Shown: piece after piece, positions 1 through 12,368 of the stretch
Layout: the number at the start of each line of letters is the position of its first letter
How positions within the stretch are numbered: position 1 is the first letter of the stretch
Notes under the pieces: model-generated
Database searches by the model: none
The model's input: only the letters and a program-made list of their open reading frames with translations
Told to the model about the DNA's origin: nothing
Source: Zantedeschia hybrid cultivar
Taxonomy: Eukaryota; Streptophyta; Magnoliopsida; Alismatales; Araceae
Assembly: GCA_030544215.1 (NCBI GenBank)
Contig: JARZZO010000013.1
Location: forward strand, 1,603,001-1,667,000
Length of the DNA: 64,000 nucleotides
Direction: 5' to 3'
Position numbers and translations under genes: made by a program

Positions 1-1377
1 CAGTGTAAATTATATCCGCGCACATACTAATATTAAAAGATGTTCAAATCAAAATTAAATTTATATCAAGGGTAACACACCCATATATATAACAGCACAA
101 AAAATAATGAAAATGCATAATCCAAGCAATGCAAGGTCAATAACTTGAGCTACAGTAATCCATATATAGTGAGGCTGAATTGGATATTTTGGTATGGAAG
201 GATAGCATATGTACGTGTAATCACAATATTTCTTAGAGGAATGATCCAGTGAACTCAACCTCACTATGAGGTCGAGTCCTACAGTCAAAGACATTCATTG
301 AATCACTTTTCTATTTCTTACGGGGCATTTTCACAATGCGTACCTAGGGTCGACAAAAACTTAGTCAAGCAAGAAACCCAAGAAAAAGGACAATTGCCCC
401 TTGAATCGTTGTGTGCGATGCATGGAGATCGAAGAGGAGGAGACCCCTCGCTCACATTGGGACTTCAATTTTCAAAGACATGGGCATGCGTGGGAGAGAC
501 TCAAGGGGGGCATCGCCATTCCACATCCCCTGGCTCTTGGCCTCGAAGCTCGCCCCACAGCTTAGGATGACCGTTGTCAGTTCCATATGTTCCTTCCCCA
601 AAGACTGCATTAAGAATAAACAAATTTTGGCCTTTTAGGGTTTGATCTCAAGATTAATCTTTAAAATATAAGCACGAATTCACAAGAAGATGGAAGGCTG
701 TGACTGTGCCTCACGGGGTCGAGTGGTGGGCTGAACTCCACGGGGATGATCAACACGAAAGGGTGGACTAGTTGGTAGGCCGATCTAGTCTTTGTATTAA
801 ATTAATTAGGCTTAATATATAGGCTTTCATGTCCTCCTTTTTCCCCCTTGTTTGGATTCGTATCATCAGCGATTTTGCTAGCCTTAGCTCTATAGTGACC
901 ACTCTTCACGTGCACGCATGTTGAGGCACTGGTTCTGCTTCCCATTTAGTTTATTTCGGACTGAGATGAGGATGGACTCTTAACATCATGACCTATTGAC
1001 AGTGAGCGTCAACATGAAAAATTTATTCTAATCTCACCTTCAACCTCAAACAGCTTATCTAATCTAGTATTTTCCTGATCACCTCCACCTGGCCAACATG
1101 TGAGTAAGAAACCCTATATGCTAAGCAGACAATAACTCAGAGTATGCATTACATAATTTACATTGTGAGCGATAGAGAAGAGATCCTCTCAGTACATATT
1201 TAGTATTAAGAGAGGGAGGACCTAAGTATTTGCAAAATTTTTGAATCATATGAGAGGTGTTTTTGTAATATATATTTGACATCTTCCCCCTCTTAGTAAT
1301 GTTGGACTTATGTCCAAACATGTACTGAGAGGATATGTTCTCGTACATATAACCTTGATGTAGACCGGAGTCTATCA
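1..1377. other. Unassigned non-coding stretch
   Basis: I see no supported gene, RNA or mobile-element signature here. The open frames are short (up to about 110 codons), overlap one another on both strands and show no recognisable domain. Confidence 0.5.
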
Positions 1378-1507
1378 CGACCGGATCCCGCAAACGGGGA
1401 CCCGGAGAAAAGGAGAAAGAGAGGGTCCGGAGCTGGTCCGGGTTGAACGGTGACAAGATGACCGGATGCGGGTCCGCGACGGGGCGAAGCCGAGGCTATT
1501 GCAGCAT

Positions 1508-1735
1508 GAAGAGGATCCGCCCGCGGGGGGCGCGATCTACCGCCGGAGCTGCTCTTGTATAGTGAGCCGCTGCTCCTTCGGCGGACGAAGGCGGCGGGGG
1601 GCCCGCGACGGGCCGAAGACGGGGTCTTCTTGGGATGAAAAGGATCCGCCCGCGGGGGGCGCGATCTGCCGCCGGAGCTGTTCTTGGATAGCAAGCCGCT
1701 GCTCCTTCGGCAGACGAAGGCGGCGGTGCGAGCAG
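1508..1735. repeat. 129-bp tandem duplication
   Basis: The block around GGATCCGCCCGCGGGGGGCG at 1513 recurs at 1642, and the GCCGCTGCTCCTTCGGC block at 1566 recurs at 1695. Both give a 129-bp period. The copies differ by scattered substitutions. Confidence 0.8.
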
Positions 1736-1837
1736 GAGCTCCTCTCGGCGGAGTGGTCGACGAGCGTCGGGGCAGAGGCTGGAAAGTCCGAGGGGACGGC
1801 TCGCTCCCCTGCAGTGAGACCGAAGGGGTGGCTCAGG

Positions 1838-2030
1838 GCGAGGCCGAGTCTCCTGCTCCGGCGCGGTCGGACGGGGGGACGGACCGCTCTCCGACCTGGG
1901 GGTCCGGAGCCACCTTCAGCGCGAGGCCGAGGCTCCTGGCGCGGGGCAACCGACGGGACTGCCCTCGGACGGCGAGTCCGAAGGCTACTTCAGCGCGAGA
2001 CCGAGTCTCCTGGCTTGGGGCAGCCGGCGT
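1838..2030. repeat. 73-83 bp degenerate tandem repeat
   Basis: The word GCGAGRCCGAGKCTCCTG occurs at 1838, 1921 and 1994, with periods of 83 and 73 bp and diverged flanks. Confidence 0.65.
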
Positions 2031-2445
2031 TCGGCGTCGAGACCGGGGAGAGGAGTCCGAGGTCGGCGGCCGAGACCGACTCGGGGAGGTCGGCGATGAT
2101 TCGAACCGAGCCCCTGCAGGAGGGAAAGAAGAAGAAGAACCGGTCAGCAGGAGTCCCGGGCGGCAGCCCTGGGGAACCCCCTCCGACGGTCAAGTTAGCT
2201 TCTGAAGAAGATTCGATTCAGGAAGCAAGAGGAAATAGCTATAACACTATTCGGACAGTAGTCCTTTAAGGGGTTTCGGAAGCTTAGGAAGGCCTCCGTT
2301 TTTCCCACCACCTCTTTGGCCACAAATAGCAGGATACTTATAGCGGAGGGTAGCGGATGGTTAACGGTGGCAGCCGATATAGGACTAAAGGAGGCTTACT
2401 GACAAACCGCCATAGCGTCTGATCCGCCACCGGAGTGGGCCGGAT

Positions 2446-2740
2446 TCGGCTACCGGGCCGAAGGGGGTTGGGCCGCTGACGGGCCGAAGCCTGCTGGGCC
2501 CTGGGCCGCCGTGCTGTCCCCGGGCCGTAGGCTGGTGGGCCGCTGATGGGCTGAAGCCTGTTGGGCCGGGGGCGACGGGGCCGTTTACGGGCCGAAGGCT
2601 GCTGGGCCGCTAACGGGCCGAAGGCCGCCGGAGGGCCTAATACTACTACTATTGGGCTGAATGGGGTTTGGGCCTGCTTCACTGGGCCGAATCGGATTCT
2701 GCCGCATCAAACCTCTTTTGAAGAAAATTAGGGTTTAGCT
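2446..2740. promoter_or_regulatory. Clustered TGGGCC (site II) motifs plus telobox
   Basis: About nine TGGGCC/TGGGCT hexamers lie between 2446 and 2690, followed by TTAGGGTTT (reverse complement AAACCCTAA, the telobox) near 2727. Site II plus telobox is a known combination in plant promoters of ribosomal-protein and other growth-related genes. I find no gene next to it on either strand, and several motifs arise from the 67-bp tandem repeat. It may therefore be an orphan promoter fragment or coincidence. Confidence 0.3.
2469..2640. repeat. 67-bp tandem repeat, about 2.5 copies
   Basis: TGGGCCGCTGACGGGCCGAAG at 2469 recurs with substitutions at 2536 and 2603, giving two exact 67-bp periods. 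Each unit brings several TGGGCC motifs. Confidence 0.75.
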
Positions 2741-2760
2741 AAGATCTAATTGACTCCTGC

Positions 2761-3182
2761 AAACAACTTAACTCGATTGCCCGAGGTCATGCACAGGGGT
2801 TCAGGGGGTTGGTGCCCGAAGAGAGCATGTTCCCGAAACAAGAAATCTGCAGGGGCATGCCTAGAAGCTAGAATTGTTCACTGTAGTACTGTTCACCTAA
2901 TGAGCAATGTCATTTGACCATTAAATGGATTAACTTTCTTGATTCTATATGTTCATACTGATGCGCGCAACAAATATTCTAAGAAGATGGTATATGAACA
3001 TGACAAAGGCCTACAGGGAAAACGAGGAACATGAAAAGGGTGCAGATGGACATGATAGACGGCGAGGGAAAACAGGTGGTGAAGGAAAGAAAAGCCAGTG
3101 CAAAAAAAGGGAAAGACATAGAAAGATAAAAAATACTCAAGGCCACCATTACCCCCTTTTATGCACCAGAGACATATACCAG
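2761..3182. other. Unassigned non-coding stretch
   Basis: A frame at 2949-3185 (+) encodes a Lys/Arg/Glu-rich 78-residue peptide with no recognisable domain, which I do not call as a gene. Nothing else is supported. Confidence 0.4.
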
Positions 3183-3455
3183 TGATGCATGATTCTTTTA
3201 ATCTAACCACTGGACGTGTCATCTTTAATTGGAGCATCATATACAGTTCACATTATTCTCCTCATCACACTGCATGCCAAGCCACTCTTTGTTGTGTACT
3301 GTCTCCAAGCTGGAAGTCTATGGTTGGATGGACGGCTCAATTGATTAGCTATTTGACATCCTCTGAAGTGGAAAAGCATGAGGGGTTTTGGATGGAAGTA
3401 AGGCAGCCGACATGATGTTGCATCATTGTAGCTAGTTGGCACACCTTAATAATTG
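3183..3455. repeat. Diverged dispersed repeat, copy 1
   Basis: Words here (TCATCTTTAA, CATATACAG followed by CACATTATTC, and TTGCATCATT followed by GCACACCTTAAT) recur in the same order at 4506-4785, with a partial third trace near 4140-4250. It is an old duplicated block of unknown origin. Confidence 0.5.
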
Positions 3456-3844
3456 GATCTCTGCATGTACTTTACTCTTAGCTAGATTTTCACAATGTGG
3501 GATCACTTCCTAGCTCTTAATTTGACAGCTATTCTGCATCTTATTTCATCTGAGACTGAGAAGACTGAACCACAGGTTTCATATGTCCAGGAAGCTAGCT
3601 CTTTGATCTATCTATCCCCAGAGAGAGGCCAACAGCAGTGAGAGAAAACAACAGAAAGGAGCAACGTTTTTGGGGATCTTCCATTACTGGTAAATAGGAG
3701 ATCTTCCATTGCTGATGCTGGTCACAAGGCCAAACTGTTTTCTTGTATAGAGTTTAACTTGTTATCATGGTAATGTACTTTTTTCTCGCCAAATACACTT
3801 AATCTTTTTCTTTCACACTTTTCACTTGTTTTCGTAGACAATAC

Positions 3845-3863
3845 ATATATATATATATATATA
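3845..3863. repeat. (AT)n microsatellite
   Basis: Uninterrupted AT dinucleotide run. Confidence 0.95.
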
Positions 3864-4505
3864 CTTCGTTTTCAACCATGTACCTATGATCTCTCGAGGG
3901 TTTGGAAACTTTGTTCTTCAACTATTAGAAACTCTCGTGAGGTGAAATCCTTTGCATGATCCATCTCTTCAGGGTGTTGTAATTCTGGCCATATAATTCA
4001 GTAAGCTTATTAGTGGTTCATGCAGATGGACTTAGAGGGAGATCTCAAAGGGAAAGATAAGTATCTAAGCTCACCACACACTAGTCAATTTTTTAGCGGT
4101 AACGTTTCCTTTTGATGAACTAATAATGACTCTCCTCTTTAGGACAACATATGAGTTCACATTGTGCTCCTCATCATTACACTGCCTCCACAGCTAACAC
4201 GATTTGTGATCCACTGTGGGCAACATGGAAGTTCATGTATTTGCTGCTTTGATCAATAACGTAAGGTCTTTGACATTATGCAGGGGAAGCATAAGGAACT
4301 GAGGTGACATGCTTGTTTACTGGTTTTTTCGCATGTCCCATCGTTACACCTTTCAGAACTGTTCTATAACTAAACTTTTTCCCCCTAAAGGCCTTCTCAT
4401 TTGATTTCACAAGGCTAACACAAGCTGTACGTGTAAAAGATAACAAAGAACGATTATTTAAGCTCACGATTACTGATCAGTTGTTTAGAGGCATCTGGAA
4501 GATGC

Positions 4506-4785
4506 TCAGGACCACATGATTCCTTCTACTGTCATCTTTAAGCCGACATATACAGCACACATTATTCCCCCCATACCATAGCAAACCATATTCGCCAAAC
4601 TGTCCGTGAAATGGAAGCTTGTGTGTATGGCCAGAAGATCAATTAATTAACTGCCGGCACCTTCTGAGGACGAAGAGCATATAGTTTTTTGTCGTAAACA
4701 AAATCCTTGTCCATTAGATTATGGGAAAGGACAACTAGGGCGTCATGAGCTTGCATCATTAGAGCTGGCATACTTTAATTAATTC
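4506..4785. repeat. Diverged dispersed repeat, copy 2
   Basis: Second copy of the block at 3183-3455. It shares the same ordered words, including CATATACAG followed by CACATTATTC and TTGCATCATT followed by GGCATACTTTAATT. Confidence 0.5.
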
Positions 4786-5949
4786 TTAATTTGGTGCTCC
4801 ATCTACATGCACTGCTTGCTCAGCATGCCTACATGCTGGATCCTGTCATCTCCCTTAAGCATGTGGTGATGGATTCTCTTGGAGGGGTATGTCACCTTTC
4901 ATTCCCACTTGAAATACACACAAGCATGGACGCACTCATTCATGCATGCATGTGGCCTGACATGCACGTTTGCACAATGCACTACAGAGGGAGCAAAAGG
5001 ATTAACAGCAGATTCTTTAACCATTTTGTTTTTCTAGCTAGAATGCCTCTCCGTTTTAGAGCTTATATGACTGGATCGCCTTAGCAAATGTATCAAGTGT
5101 GTGGATCATCTAAACTTCTATTGGACTGCATTCCGCTGGGAGGAAGGCACCGCCATATCTTCCTATAAGTGCAGGTGAGGAAGGAATCAGGTAAGTGCAA
5201 AGGTGGGGAAGGAGTTTTTCAAGAAAACCCCTTATTGCGATTGGAAAAGTTTCATGTGAGTTCTTTTTTTTTTTTAATTTTCTCTTTCTGCACTTATTGA
5301 GTCCCATCCTTGCCTATACTTAGAGGATTGCATACCTTATTTGGGAAGGTGTTTGACATGACTAAGTCATGTGCGGATAAACATCCACATTGGTGATTGT
5401 GAGTACTGTCGGATATTATTTGCGCCCCCAAGAAAATAATGAATAAAAGGAAGTGCAAATAGAGTTGAGAGAATGTACCTTTTATACTTCATCCCAACAC
5501 AAAGTGGTTATGATCGTTACCTACGTGCAAGCAACAATGTAGGAAAATGGATTTCATGGGAGAGAGGATCAGTCCACCTTAAGCATGGCAGGCGGAGGTC
5601 AAAGGCACTCTATTGTCGTGATTCTTCTCTTAAAACGAAAGATAAACAAAACAAAGATAATGATTAGAAAATCAGAGTACAACACCTATTTTGATAAAAA
5701 CTAAACATGAAGAATAATGATGCGAAGACTCACTAGTTTTCATTTTGTCTTTAAACTCTTTGTGAAGGGAAACAAATAGGTAATATCATCTCTTCTCTAC
5801 CTTGACCTCATGGATCTTCTCCCCTTGCTTCTTGTGAGTACTAGCCTTCTTTCTTCAAAATGTTGCACTTATACCTCTTTGTCAAACTTAGGTGAATTTC
5901 AACGAAATATGCCAAAAATATTGCATAAATCATGATAATATCAGGGGCT
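4786..5949. other. Unassigned non-coding stretch
   Basis: Only short, unrecognised frames. It includes a 10+ bp T run near 5265. No gene or element signature is visible. Confidence 0.4.
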
Positions 5950-6150
5950 CCAGGGAGACATATGCAAAATTTTAGTGAATTGAGAGGTATATATGCAAAA
6001 TATTAGCAAATTTAAGGGTACATATGCAAACTCTTAGATGGAGGAGTATAAATATAACTTTTCTGAAGATTTTATAGATAATGATGACAATATGTGAAAG
6101 TTGGGGGTATAGATGGAAATACGGTATTTTTGAGAGGTATATATGCAAAA
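5950..6150. repeat. Degenerate ATATGCAAA minisatellite
   Basis: Units resembling GAGAGGTATATATGCAAAAT recur with spacing of about 45-50 bp (near 5955, 5985, 6020, and again near 6135). It is a decayed tandem array. Confidence 0.45.
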
Positions 6151-6310
6151 AACCCAAATTAGAATATAACTCAAATTATAAGATAAGATGACAATGATAA
6201 TATCAAAGGGTCTTGAGTGAAGTTGGAGACACCGGAGAGGTTATCTCTAATAATTACCATGAGTTTGGAGTCCAAACCAATTAGGAAAAGTTGTTGAATT
6301 CAAGTCGTGT

Positions 6311-6314
<4 letters not shown>

Positions 6315-6381
<67 letters not shown>
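6315..6381. repeat. Compound (AT)n(AG)n microsatellite
   Basis: About 35 bp of AT dinucleotides pass directly into about 32 bp of AG dinucleotides. Confidence 0.95.
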
Positions 6382-6385
<4 letters not shown>

Positions 6386-8269
6386 CATATTGTGTTGAAA
6401 TTTGTTCTTTGAGTCAAATTAGATCTATTTCGGGTTAGCCTGTGGACAAATTGCACAAAGTCTAAAGAAATGCGCATAACTCTCTTTACAAAAGTTGGAT
6501 TGATAAGCTATTTTCTCCATTTGTTTACTGATTGAAAGGGTTTCAAAAACATAAAAATCATAGGAATAAAAAACCAGAGGGACGGATTTTATATGGATTC
6601 TGCAATTGGACTGTTCAATGAAATGACTCTTTCGCACTTAAGCTTTCAAGAGAAATCAAAATAAAATGGCATAGAGATCAATGACTTTCTTATGAAAAAT
6701 GAATTAATAGTAGATTCTAATAATTGTGATTCAACTTTGAAGATCATAAGATGATGCTAGAGATGGGCACGATGTGAAGTGTTTCTAAATACAAATTGCA
6801 CATGAAGGAGCATGCCATAAAGGTGGATGAAATGATCTATTTAAATCTCATTAGATACGAAAATTGGGGACAAAATGAGATATTATATAGTGATAAACCA
6901 TGATGCTCAACATGATGTTAAAAGTGACTATCTATAGATTATCCCTCCTTAGCACCCGCTTTGCAGTGGAACAGAGCAAAAATAGAAGATAACCAAATGG
7001 AGGTGGAGCCAAAGTGGGATGGGAGTGGAAGAATTGGTAAATGAGTGTCAAGGCCAAGAGATACACCACTTAGTTATGATATCACTCAATGGGAAATCAT
7101 AAAAAATGCTCTAGTGGAAGTTGATAAGAAAAGTTCAAAAGAATCATCCTACTTGGAGGAAAACTACACAAAAAGAAAAGATAAGCAATGATCAACTCCC
7201 ATTGGGACTACCCTAGCCGTTGGCTGTAGGTTTCAACATACTAGAGGAACTTGCCTAGCCAAGCTGGTCACAAACTTAGCCTTCGTAGTTTCGTCACAGC
7301 TTGCTGGTGGATCACCTAAGGAAAACCAAATTGGATGAAAATTAAGGTAAAGAAATCCAAGCATTAAATCAACTCCTCTACCATCCTCAAAATAGTCCAA
7401 TAGAGTCAATCCTTCAAGCTCAGAGTGAAGATCAATGGTTGTATTGAAAATTAGGTCATTGATTTTGTCAACAAAATCCTAGATCCGAAGAGGTTTCAAT
7501 GGGTGGATGTAAAAATTGTGTAGTGAATATAATGGAAAATATGTAGACGGTAAATGGAACCCTTTGCGCATTGTTAGTTGGGATCAACTACATGTTCAAG
7601 GCAAACCATGGATTTGTTATTTCATGCATTGGAACCATAGGAAGAGATCCATCATCCCTGTGTTGATCTACACTCAACGACATAAATAGTGATTAAGAAG
7701 CCAATAAAGTTCATCACTATTTTTGTTTTAAAGGGAACTTAGACCTTACATAGCTCTATAATCATTATTCTATGAGAAATATAATACATATATATACTAC
7801 TAGTAAGCATACATGTATTGCTTTGACATTGCTTCACAAAATGGCCGTCTACATCAAATGTTTATGCACAAGCAAATGAAGACACATCAAATAGTAGCTC
7901 ATCAATCGATCAATCACCACTCAAAATGGGCATTGGCAAACATTAGCCATCATCAAACATTTACCATGCAGACAAACAATGCTTGGTCATGTGGATTGAG
8001 GTTAACGGAGGATATGATCATGTGAGCTCAATGATGTCCAAGGGGATCCAAGGTTGAAAAGAAGTGAAAATGGGTGAGTAGATTGAGGAAAGAAGGGACA
8101 AGATGGGAGTTTTAAATGAGTGGCACTAAAAGTGAGGAGCCGAAATGAATAGAAAATAATAAGCAAGTGGTAAAGAATGGATGCCCCTAGCCATCTTCTA
8201 ATTCTTGTGACATTCTCCTCATACCATGATGATTATTGGGGCTCAAAAGATTACATTGCGAATGCTTGC
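6382..8269. other. Unassigned non-coding stretch
   Basis: AT-rich sequence. The longest frames are about 70 codons and unrecognised. I see no repeat, RNA or element end. Confidence 0.4.
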
Positions 8270-8465
8270 TATTTTTTAAATTTTTTAACTTTTTTATTTT
8301 TAAGTTTTTGACTTTTCTATTTTTTAGGTTTTTAATTTTTTATGATTTTAAATTTATTTTTCTAGTTTTTAAATTTTACTTTTTTGGTTTCTAAGATTTT
8401 AGTTTTTTGTCTTGTCAAATTTAAAAATTTCTAGATTATTATTTTTTTGATTTTTTTTAAATTTT
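8270..8465. repeat. T-rich low-complexity tract
   Basis: Repeated TTTTTAAATTTT / TTTTTGACTTTT-like words; a strongly strand-biased homopyrimidine-like tract. Confidence 0.7.
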
Positions 8466-9742
8466 ACCAAAGCTCAGTATAGCCCCTCCTAAAGAAAAGC
8501 CACATAGGGTAAAGGGACCCTACTATGCTTACCTATGACTTTCTAGGTATTCTAAGTAAACATCTACATTGATTTAAGCTTCTAATGACCATCAATTGGA
8601 CATATCAACCTGAATCTCATAGTGATGACAAGATCATCATGTCGCACTTTGGCTCCTAGTAGTTCCTGACCAATAGGTTTTCTCAAAAGTGGTTATCAAG
8701 AAAAGATTTGTCCGACTTGAGTTTTTTTCCTCACAACTTAGGTAATATTAAAACGGATTCCTCTAGAACCCTAATGGCCAACCGTACGATGCTAACTCGG
8801 AGATAGAGGTATCATATCATTTAGTAAACCGCTTGTTGTCACCAAAAAAAAGTAAATAAGAAGAAGAGCTTAAAGATCAATCAAGAAGGCCCAAATCAAA
8901 GAGAATTGAAGGGAAGAACCGAGCCCATTAATTCAAGCAAGAAAGGTCCACCAATTTTCAAAGAAGACCCAAATGAAGAAGATTTAATGGACAGCAGTCA
9001 TGTCCATTCTTACAAGCTAAAGGAAGTAAAAAAGGGGTTACTTTGAGCCCAAATGATGAAGAAATCCAAAGGGATAGGCCCGTGCCCATTATCTCAAGCG
9101 AAAGAAGCCCAATAGGGCCAATTTGGGCCCAAAAAGTAAAGGCCAAAGCCCAATTTAGTGGCAGCCTCTAAAGGGCTCCAAATGGTCCCCCCCATAGCCT
9201 ATTCTTACCCATTTGGCCCATGTTCAAATCTGCCCAAAGGTGGATAAGAAGAAAAAGGAAGTGGTCCCCCCTTCAAGATTCTTCTAGAAGATGGTAGGTG
9301 AAAAGCAAAAGAGAAGCCATTCATGATTCTCCCAAGTTCCATATATATTAAGGTTTAAGTTTCTGTTTTCAAGTTCATAACCGAATAAGTTTTGGTGGAT
9401 TTTTTTCCTTAAGATGGCTAAGGGTTGAGACCCTAGAGGTTCTTAAGGAGGTTCCCTCACTAGTTGGAGATGAACTTTTTTTAGTATAAACCTTCTAACA
9501 TGGAGCCAAAAAGAAAGATCCATGGGAAAAGATGAAAAGTATGCTTAAAGTTTCATGACATTCATATTTAAGTTCTCCATGATATTTTATTAATAAAATA
9601 CATCTAAAATATATTTTAAATAGAGATTTTGGGTTTTATACCTTTTATACTTTATTTTCTATTATTTGGGTTAGATTTAAACAAATTTTTCACCAAAATC
9701 CGAGTTTTAGTCTGAGTCTGCGGTCTGCAGTGCTACAGTGTT
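8466..9742. other. Non-coding DNA rich in GGCCCAA words
   Basis: Many AAGCCCAA/GGCCCAA words occur between 8880 and 9200, followed near 9350 by AT-rich sequence resembling a plant LTR or leader. I cannot find matching TG..CA ends or a target duplication, so no element is called. Confidence 0.35.
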
Positions 9743-9770
9743 TGAGTCTGCGCCTCCATGCGCAGACTCA
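9743..9770. repeat. Perfect 11-bp hairpin, loop CTCCAT
   Basis: TGAGTCTGCGC, six-base loop, GCGCAGACTCA; all 11 positions pair. It is the founder-like copy of the array. Confidence 0.9.
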
Positions 9771-10138
9771 GCGCTTGTGTGCAGTCTTGAGTATGTGCCT
9801 CTTTCAGTTGGGTTTTTGGGCTTGAGGTGATTCTTTGATCCTCCCCCAAGCTGTCCAAAGATTCCTTGGACCTAGGGCTGTCCTTTTGAGGCCCAATGAA
9901 GGTCCTAAATGGCTTGGACTTTGGGTTGTTAAGCCTTTAATCTTTCAATCCAAAATTTTGCCATATGTCTTAAGATTTTAAGTTTCTTCCGATGTTTCTC
10001 AAGGATGTCCCGATCTAAGGGTGCCAACAAGCCAATGTTGGGTAACCCATCAAGGGCCCTCATACAAAAAGCATCATTCTTGTGTTCCCATTTCTATGGG
10101 TTCATTTAGATGATATGTCCCGAAAGTCCCGATGAGTT

Positions 10139-10430
10139 GGTGGAGTTCCTTGCTCCCCAAATGTAGAAATGGAATGGGTGATTCCCTGTGGATAACCCTT
10201 ACATTTTGAAGGCATTAAGGGCACCCTTTGGGTGAGTGGTTGGATGCTCGGCACGCCCCCCTTTATAGCCACCTCCATGGTTCATGGCTACATGTGATCC
10301 TCTAGGAAAATGGTGGAGTTCCTTGCTCCCCAAATGTAGAGATGCTTTGGATTATCCCTTGTGGGCATTAAGGACACCCTTTGGGTGAGTGGTTGGATAC
10401 TCGGCACGCCCCCCTTTACAGCCATCCCTA
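10139..10430. repeat. Tandem duplication of about 150-173 bp
   Basis: TGGAGTTCCTTGCTCCCCAA occurs at 10141 and 10314. CACCCTTTGGGTGAGTGG and the following CGGCACGCCCCCCTTTA recur about 153 bp apart. The difference in period implies an indel of about 20 bp inside the unit. Confidence 0.8.
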
Positions 10431-10976
10431 TGGTCCATTAGCAATTACATATCCCTTTAAGGGAGTTGGTCCTTCAGGTCCCTTCATGCCATGATCCTTC
10501 ATGAAGATCCTAAACCTTTGTTGGGTTTTCCTAATGAAAGGTTGAAATTCAACTTGGAATCATTATATTAAGCATTTTCAATGCTTTATAAAGTGATCCA
10601 AGAAGAATGGGATAAACATGAAGAAATCATGACATTTGAAGAAATCCACATAAGGATCACTCATTGAAAAGGCTTAATGTAGCCACACTCAACTTCTGAG
10701 ATTTCTCAGTATTATCCTGCTTAAATTTGTGGTGATTCTTGAATCACTTCAAGTTGACAGAGATATAAAACTGAAATTATGCTCAGATTTTGAGTCTGCG
10801 CACATATAACTATGAAAATTTGATTGGGAATGGGATACAATCAGTTTTTCTCGACTCCGGATTTCATATTCTAACTTTAATGGTTGAAACTAACCCCTTA
10901 ATGGATTTAATTGTAGCTTGAACTGTGTAGGAAACTAAAAAAATCAATTTTCAGACTTGAGTCTGCGCCACTGTTC

Positions 10977-11004
10977 TGAGTCTGCGCACCCTTGCGCAGA
11001 GTCA
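10977..11004. repeat. 11-bp hairpin, loop ACCCTT
   Basis: Arms TGAGTCTGCGC and GCGCAGAGTCA, one mismatch. It is preceded by a second left-arm half-site at 10956. Confidence 0.85.
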
Positions 11005-11465
11005 ACTCAAAACTATCAAAGATGCCTTGCATGGACTGATAACCCCATTTATGGTTCAAATAACTCAAATAATTAAAGTTAATTCATTCAAAAAAAAAAG
11101 TTTAAGATAGACATCCTCTATTTTAAATAAACACAAAATTCCAAACTTAAGTTGAGTCTGTGCACCTATCTTAAGCTCAAAAGACAAAAAAGATTGGTCA
11201 ATAACTCCAATATCCAAGCCAAACACCATAAAAATGCTATTCCATGTCACATAAATCAAGATTAATAAACTTCCTCCAAAATTGACTTTTGAGTCTGCAC
11301 ACTTTTCATAAGCTCATTTTAAATGAAAAAATCAACTAAACAATAAATAAAATTGCTCATATCTCTTGAAATCATATATCAAACACTCCATTTCATTTAA
11401 AATAAACATCCATTTACAAAAATAATCCAAATCCCCTCAAATAAATAAAAAATTACAAGTTCAGT

Positions 11466-11494
11466 TGAGTCTGCGCACCCCCTGCGCAGACTCA
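11466..11494. repeat. Perfect 11-bp hairpin, loop ACCCCCT
   Basis: Arms TGAGTCTGCGC and GCGCAGACTCA with a seven-base loop. Confidence 0.9.
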
Positions 11495-11779
11495 AACCCA
11501 TTTTCTTGTCTCCTTGATCTTTGAAGCTTCTTAGCACTTTGAAAGTCTTGGAATTCCCCTAGACCTCAGAAGGTTCCATCTTTTTAAGAATCTTGCTCAA
11601 AATCATCTTTAAACTTGAGTCTGCACATCAATCTCAAGGTCAAAACCTCATCTCTTGGCCCCTAAATCATGCCCGCAACTCCAAATCTATAAATCATCAC
11701 CAAACAAAACATAAAATCAAGTTATCGCACCAAAAATCTAATAAAACAACTCATAAACAAGAAATTCACAGTTCAGACT

Positions 11780-11807
11780 TGAGTCTGCGCATCTCGGCAC
11801 AGACTGA
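11780..11807. repeat. 11-bp hairpin with two mismatches, loop ATCTCG
   Basis: The left arm is intact; the right arm reads GCACAGACTGA. Confidence 0.8.
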
Positions 11808-11972
11808 GCCCTGAAATTCACAAAAAATAAAAAATCAACTTACCGACCACTTCAAGATGATCTAAAACTCTCTAAAAATCAAGTTTATTTCTATCTATCA
11901 GGAAATCAAATAAAAACATCAAGTTGTTCTTGAAAAAATACAAAAAACCTCTCAAAACAAATTGGTAACAAA

Positions 11973-12000
11973 TGAGTCTGCGCTACCCTGCGCAGACTCA
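11973..12000. repeat. Perfect 11-bp hairpin, loop TACCCT
   Basis: Arms TGAGTCTGCGC and GCGCAGACTCA. Confidence 0.9.
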
Positions 12001-12147
12001 ACCCTGAATCCCCAAAATTGGTCTTTTTGACCTTAAATTCTCTCCAAATTAAATAAAAAAATTTACATAAAAACTTTATACTAAATAAAAGCTTAAAACT
12101 CATGTTGCAAAAAATATAAAAAAATGCTTAAACACTTTGATAACCAA

Positions 12148-12175
12148 TGAGTCTACACCCTATAGCGCAGACTTA
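12148..12175. repeat. Decayed hairpin, loop CCTATA
   Basis: Left arm TGAGTCTACAC, right arm GCGCAGACTTA. Confidence 0.7.
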
Positions 12176-12340
12176 ACCCTAAATTCTTAAAATCTGGTAT
12201 TTTGGCCATTAAATTTCCCTAAAATCAAATCAAAATCTTAAGGATAAACTCTATATTTTCCACAAATCAAAACCCAAACAAAAATGCTAACTTTCTTCTT
12301 GAAATTACTCAAAAAATATAAAAAACAGGCTTGTGACTCA

Positions 12341-12368
12341 TGAGTCTGTGCTCCCCTGCGCAGACTCA
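12341..12368. repeat. 11-bp hairpin, loop TCCCCT
   Basis: Left arm TGAGTCTGTGC (one C-to-T type change), right arm GCGCAGACTCA. Confidence 0.85.

Larger units (their letters stand above)
1378..2700. repeat. GC-rich tandem-repeat block
   Basis: A sharply GC-rich island (CCGG, GGCCG and CGAGGCCGAG words) sits between AT-rich flanks. It contains at least three internal tandem repeats, listed separately. The long frames in it (for example 1466-2269) overlap others on both strands and encode low-complexity Arg/Gly/Pro/Ser sequence that changes with repeat phase, so I do not call a protein. It could be the GC-rich LTR or untranslated part of an unidentified element. Confidence 0.5.

Noticed and set aside
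1466..2269. 267-codon frame in the GC-rich block as a gene
   Set aside because: Low-complexity Arg/Gly/Ser translation, open frames on both strands, and frame content tracks tandem-repeat units.
4791..5084. 97-codon frame as a small gene
   Set aside because: No recognisable motif, no promoter or splice context, and length is within chance expectation.
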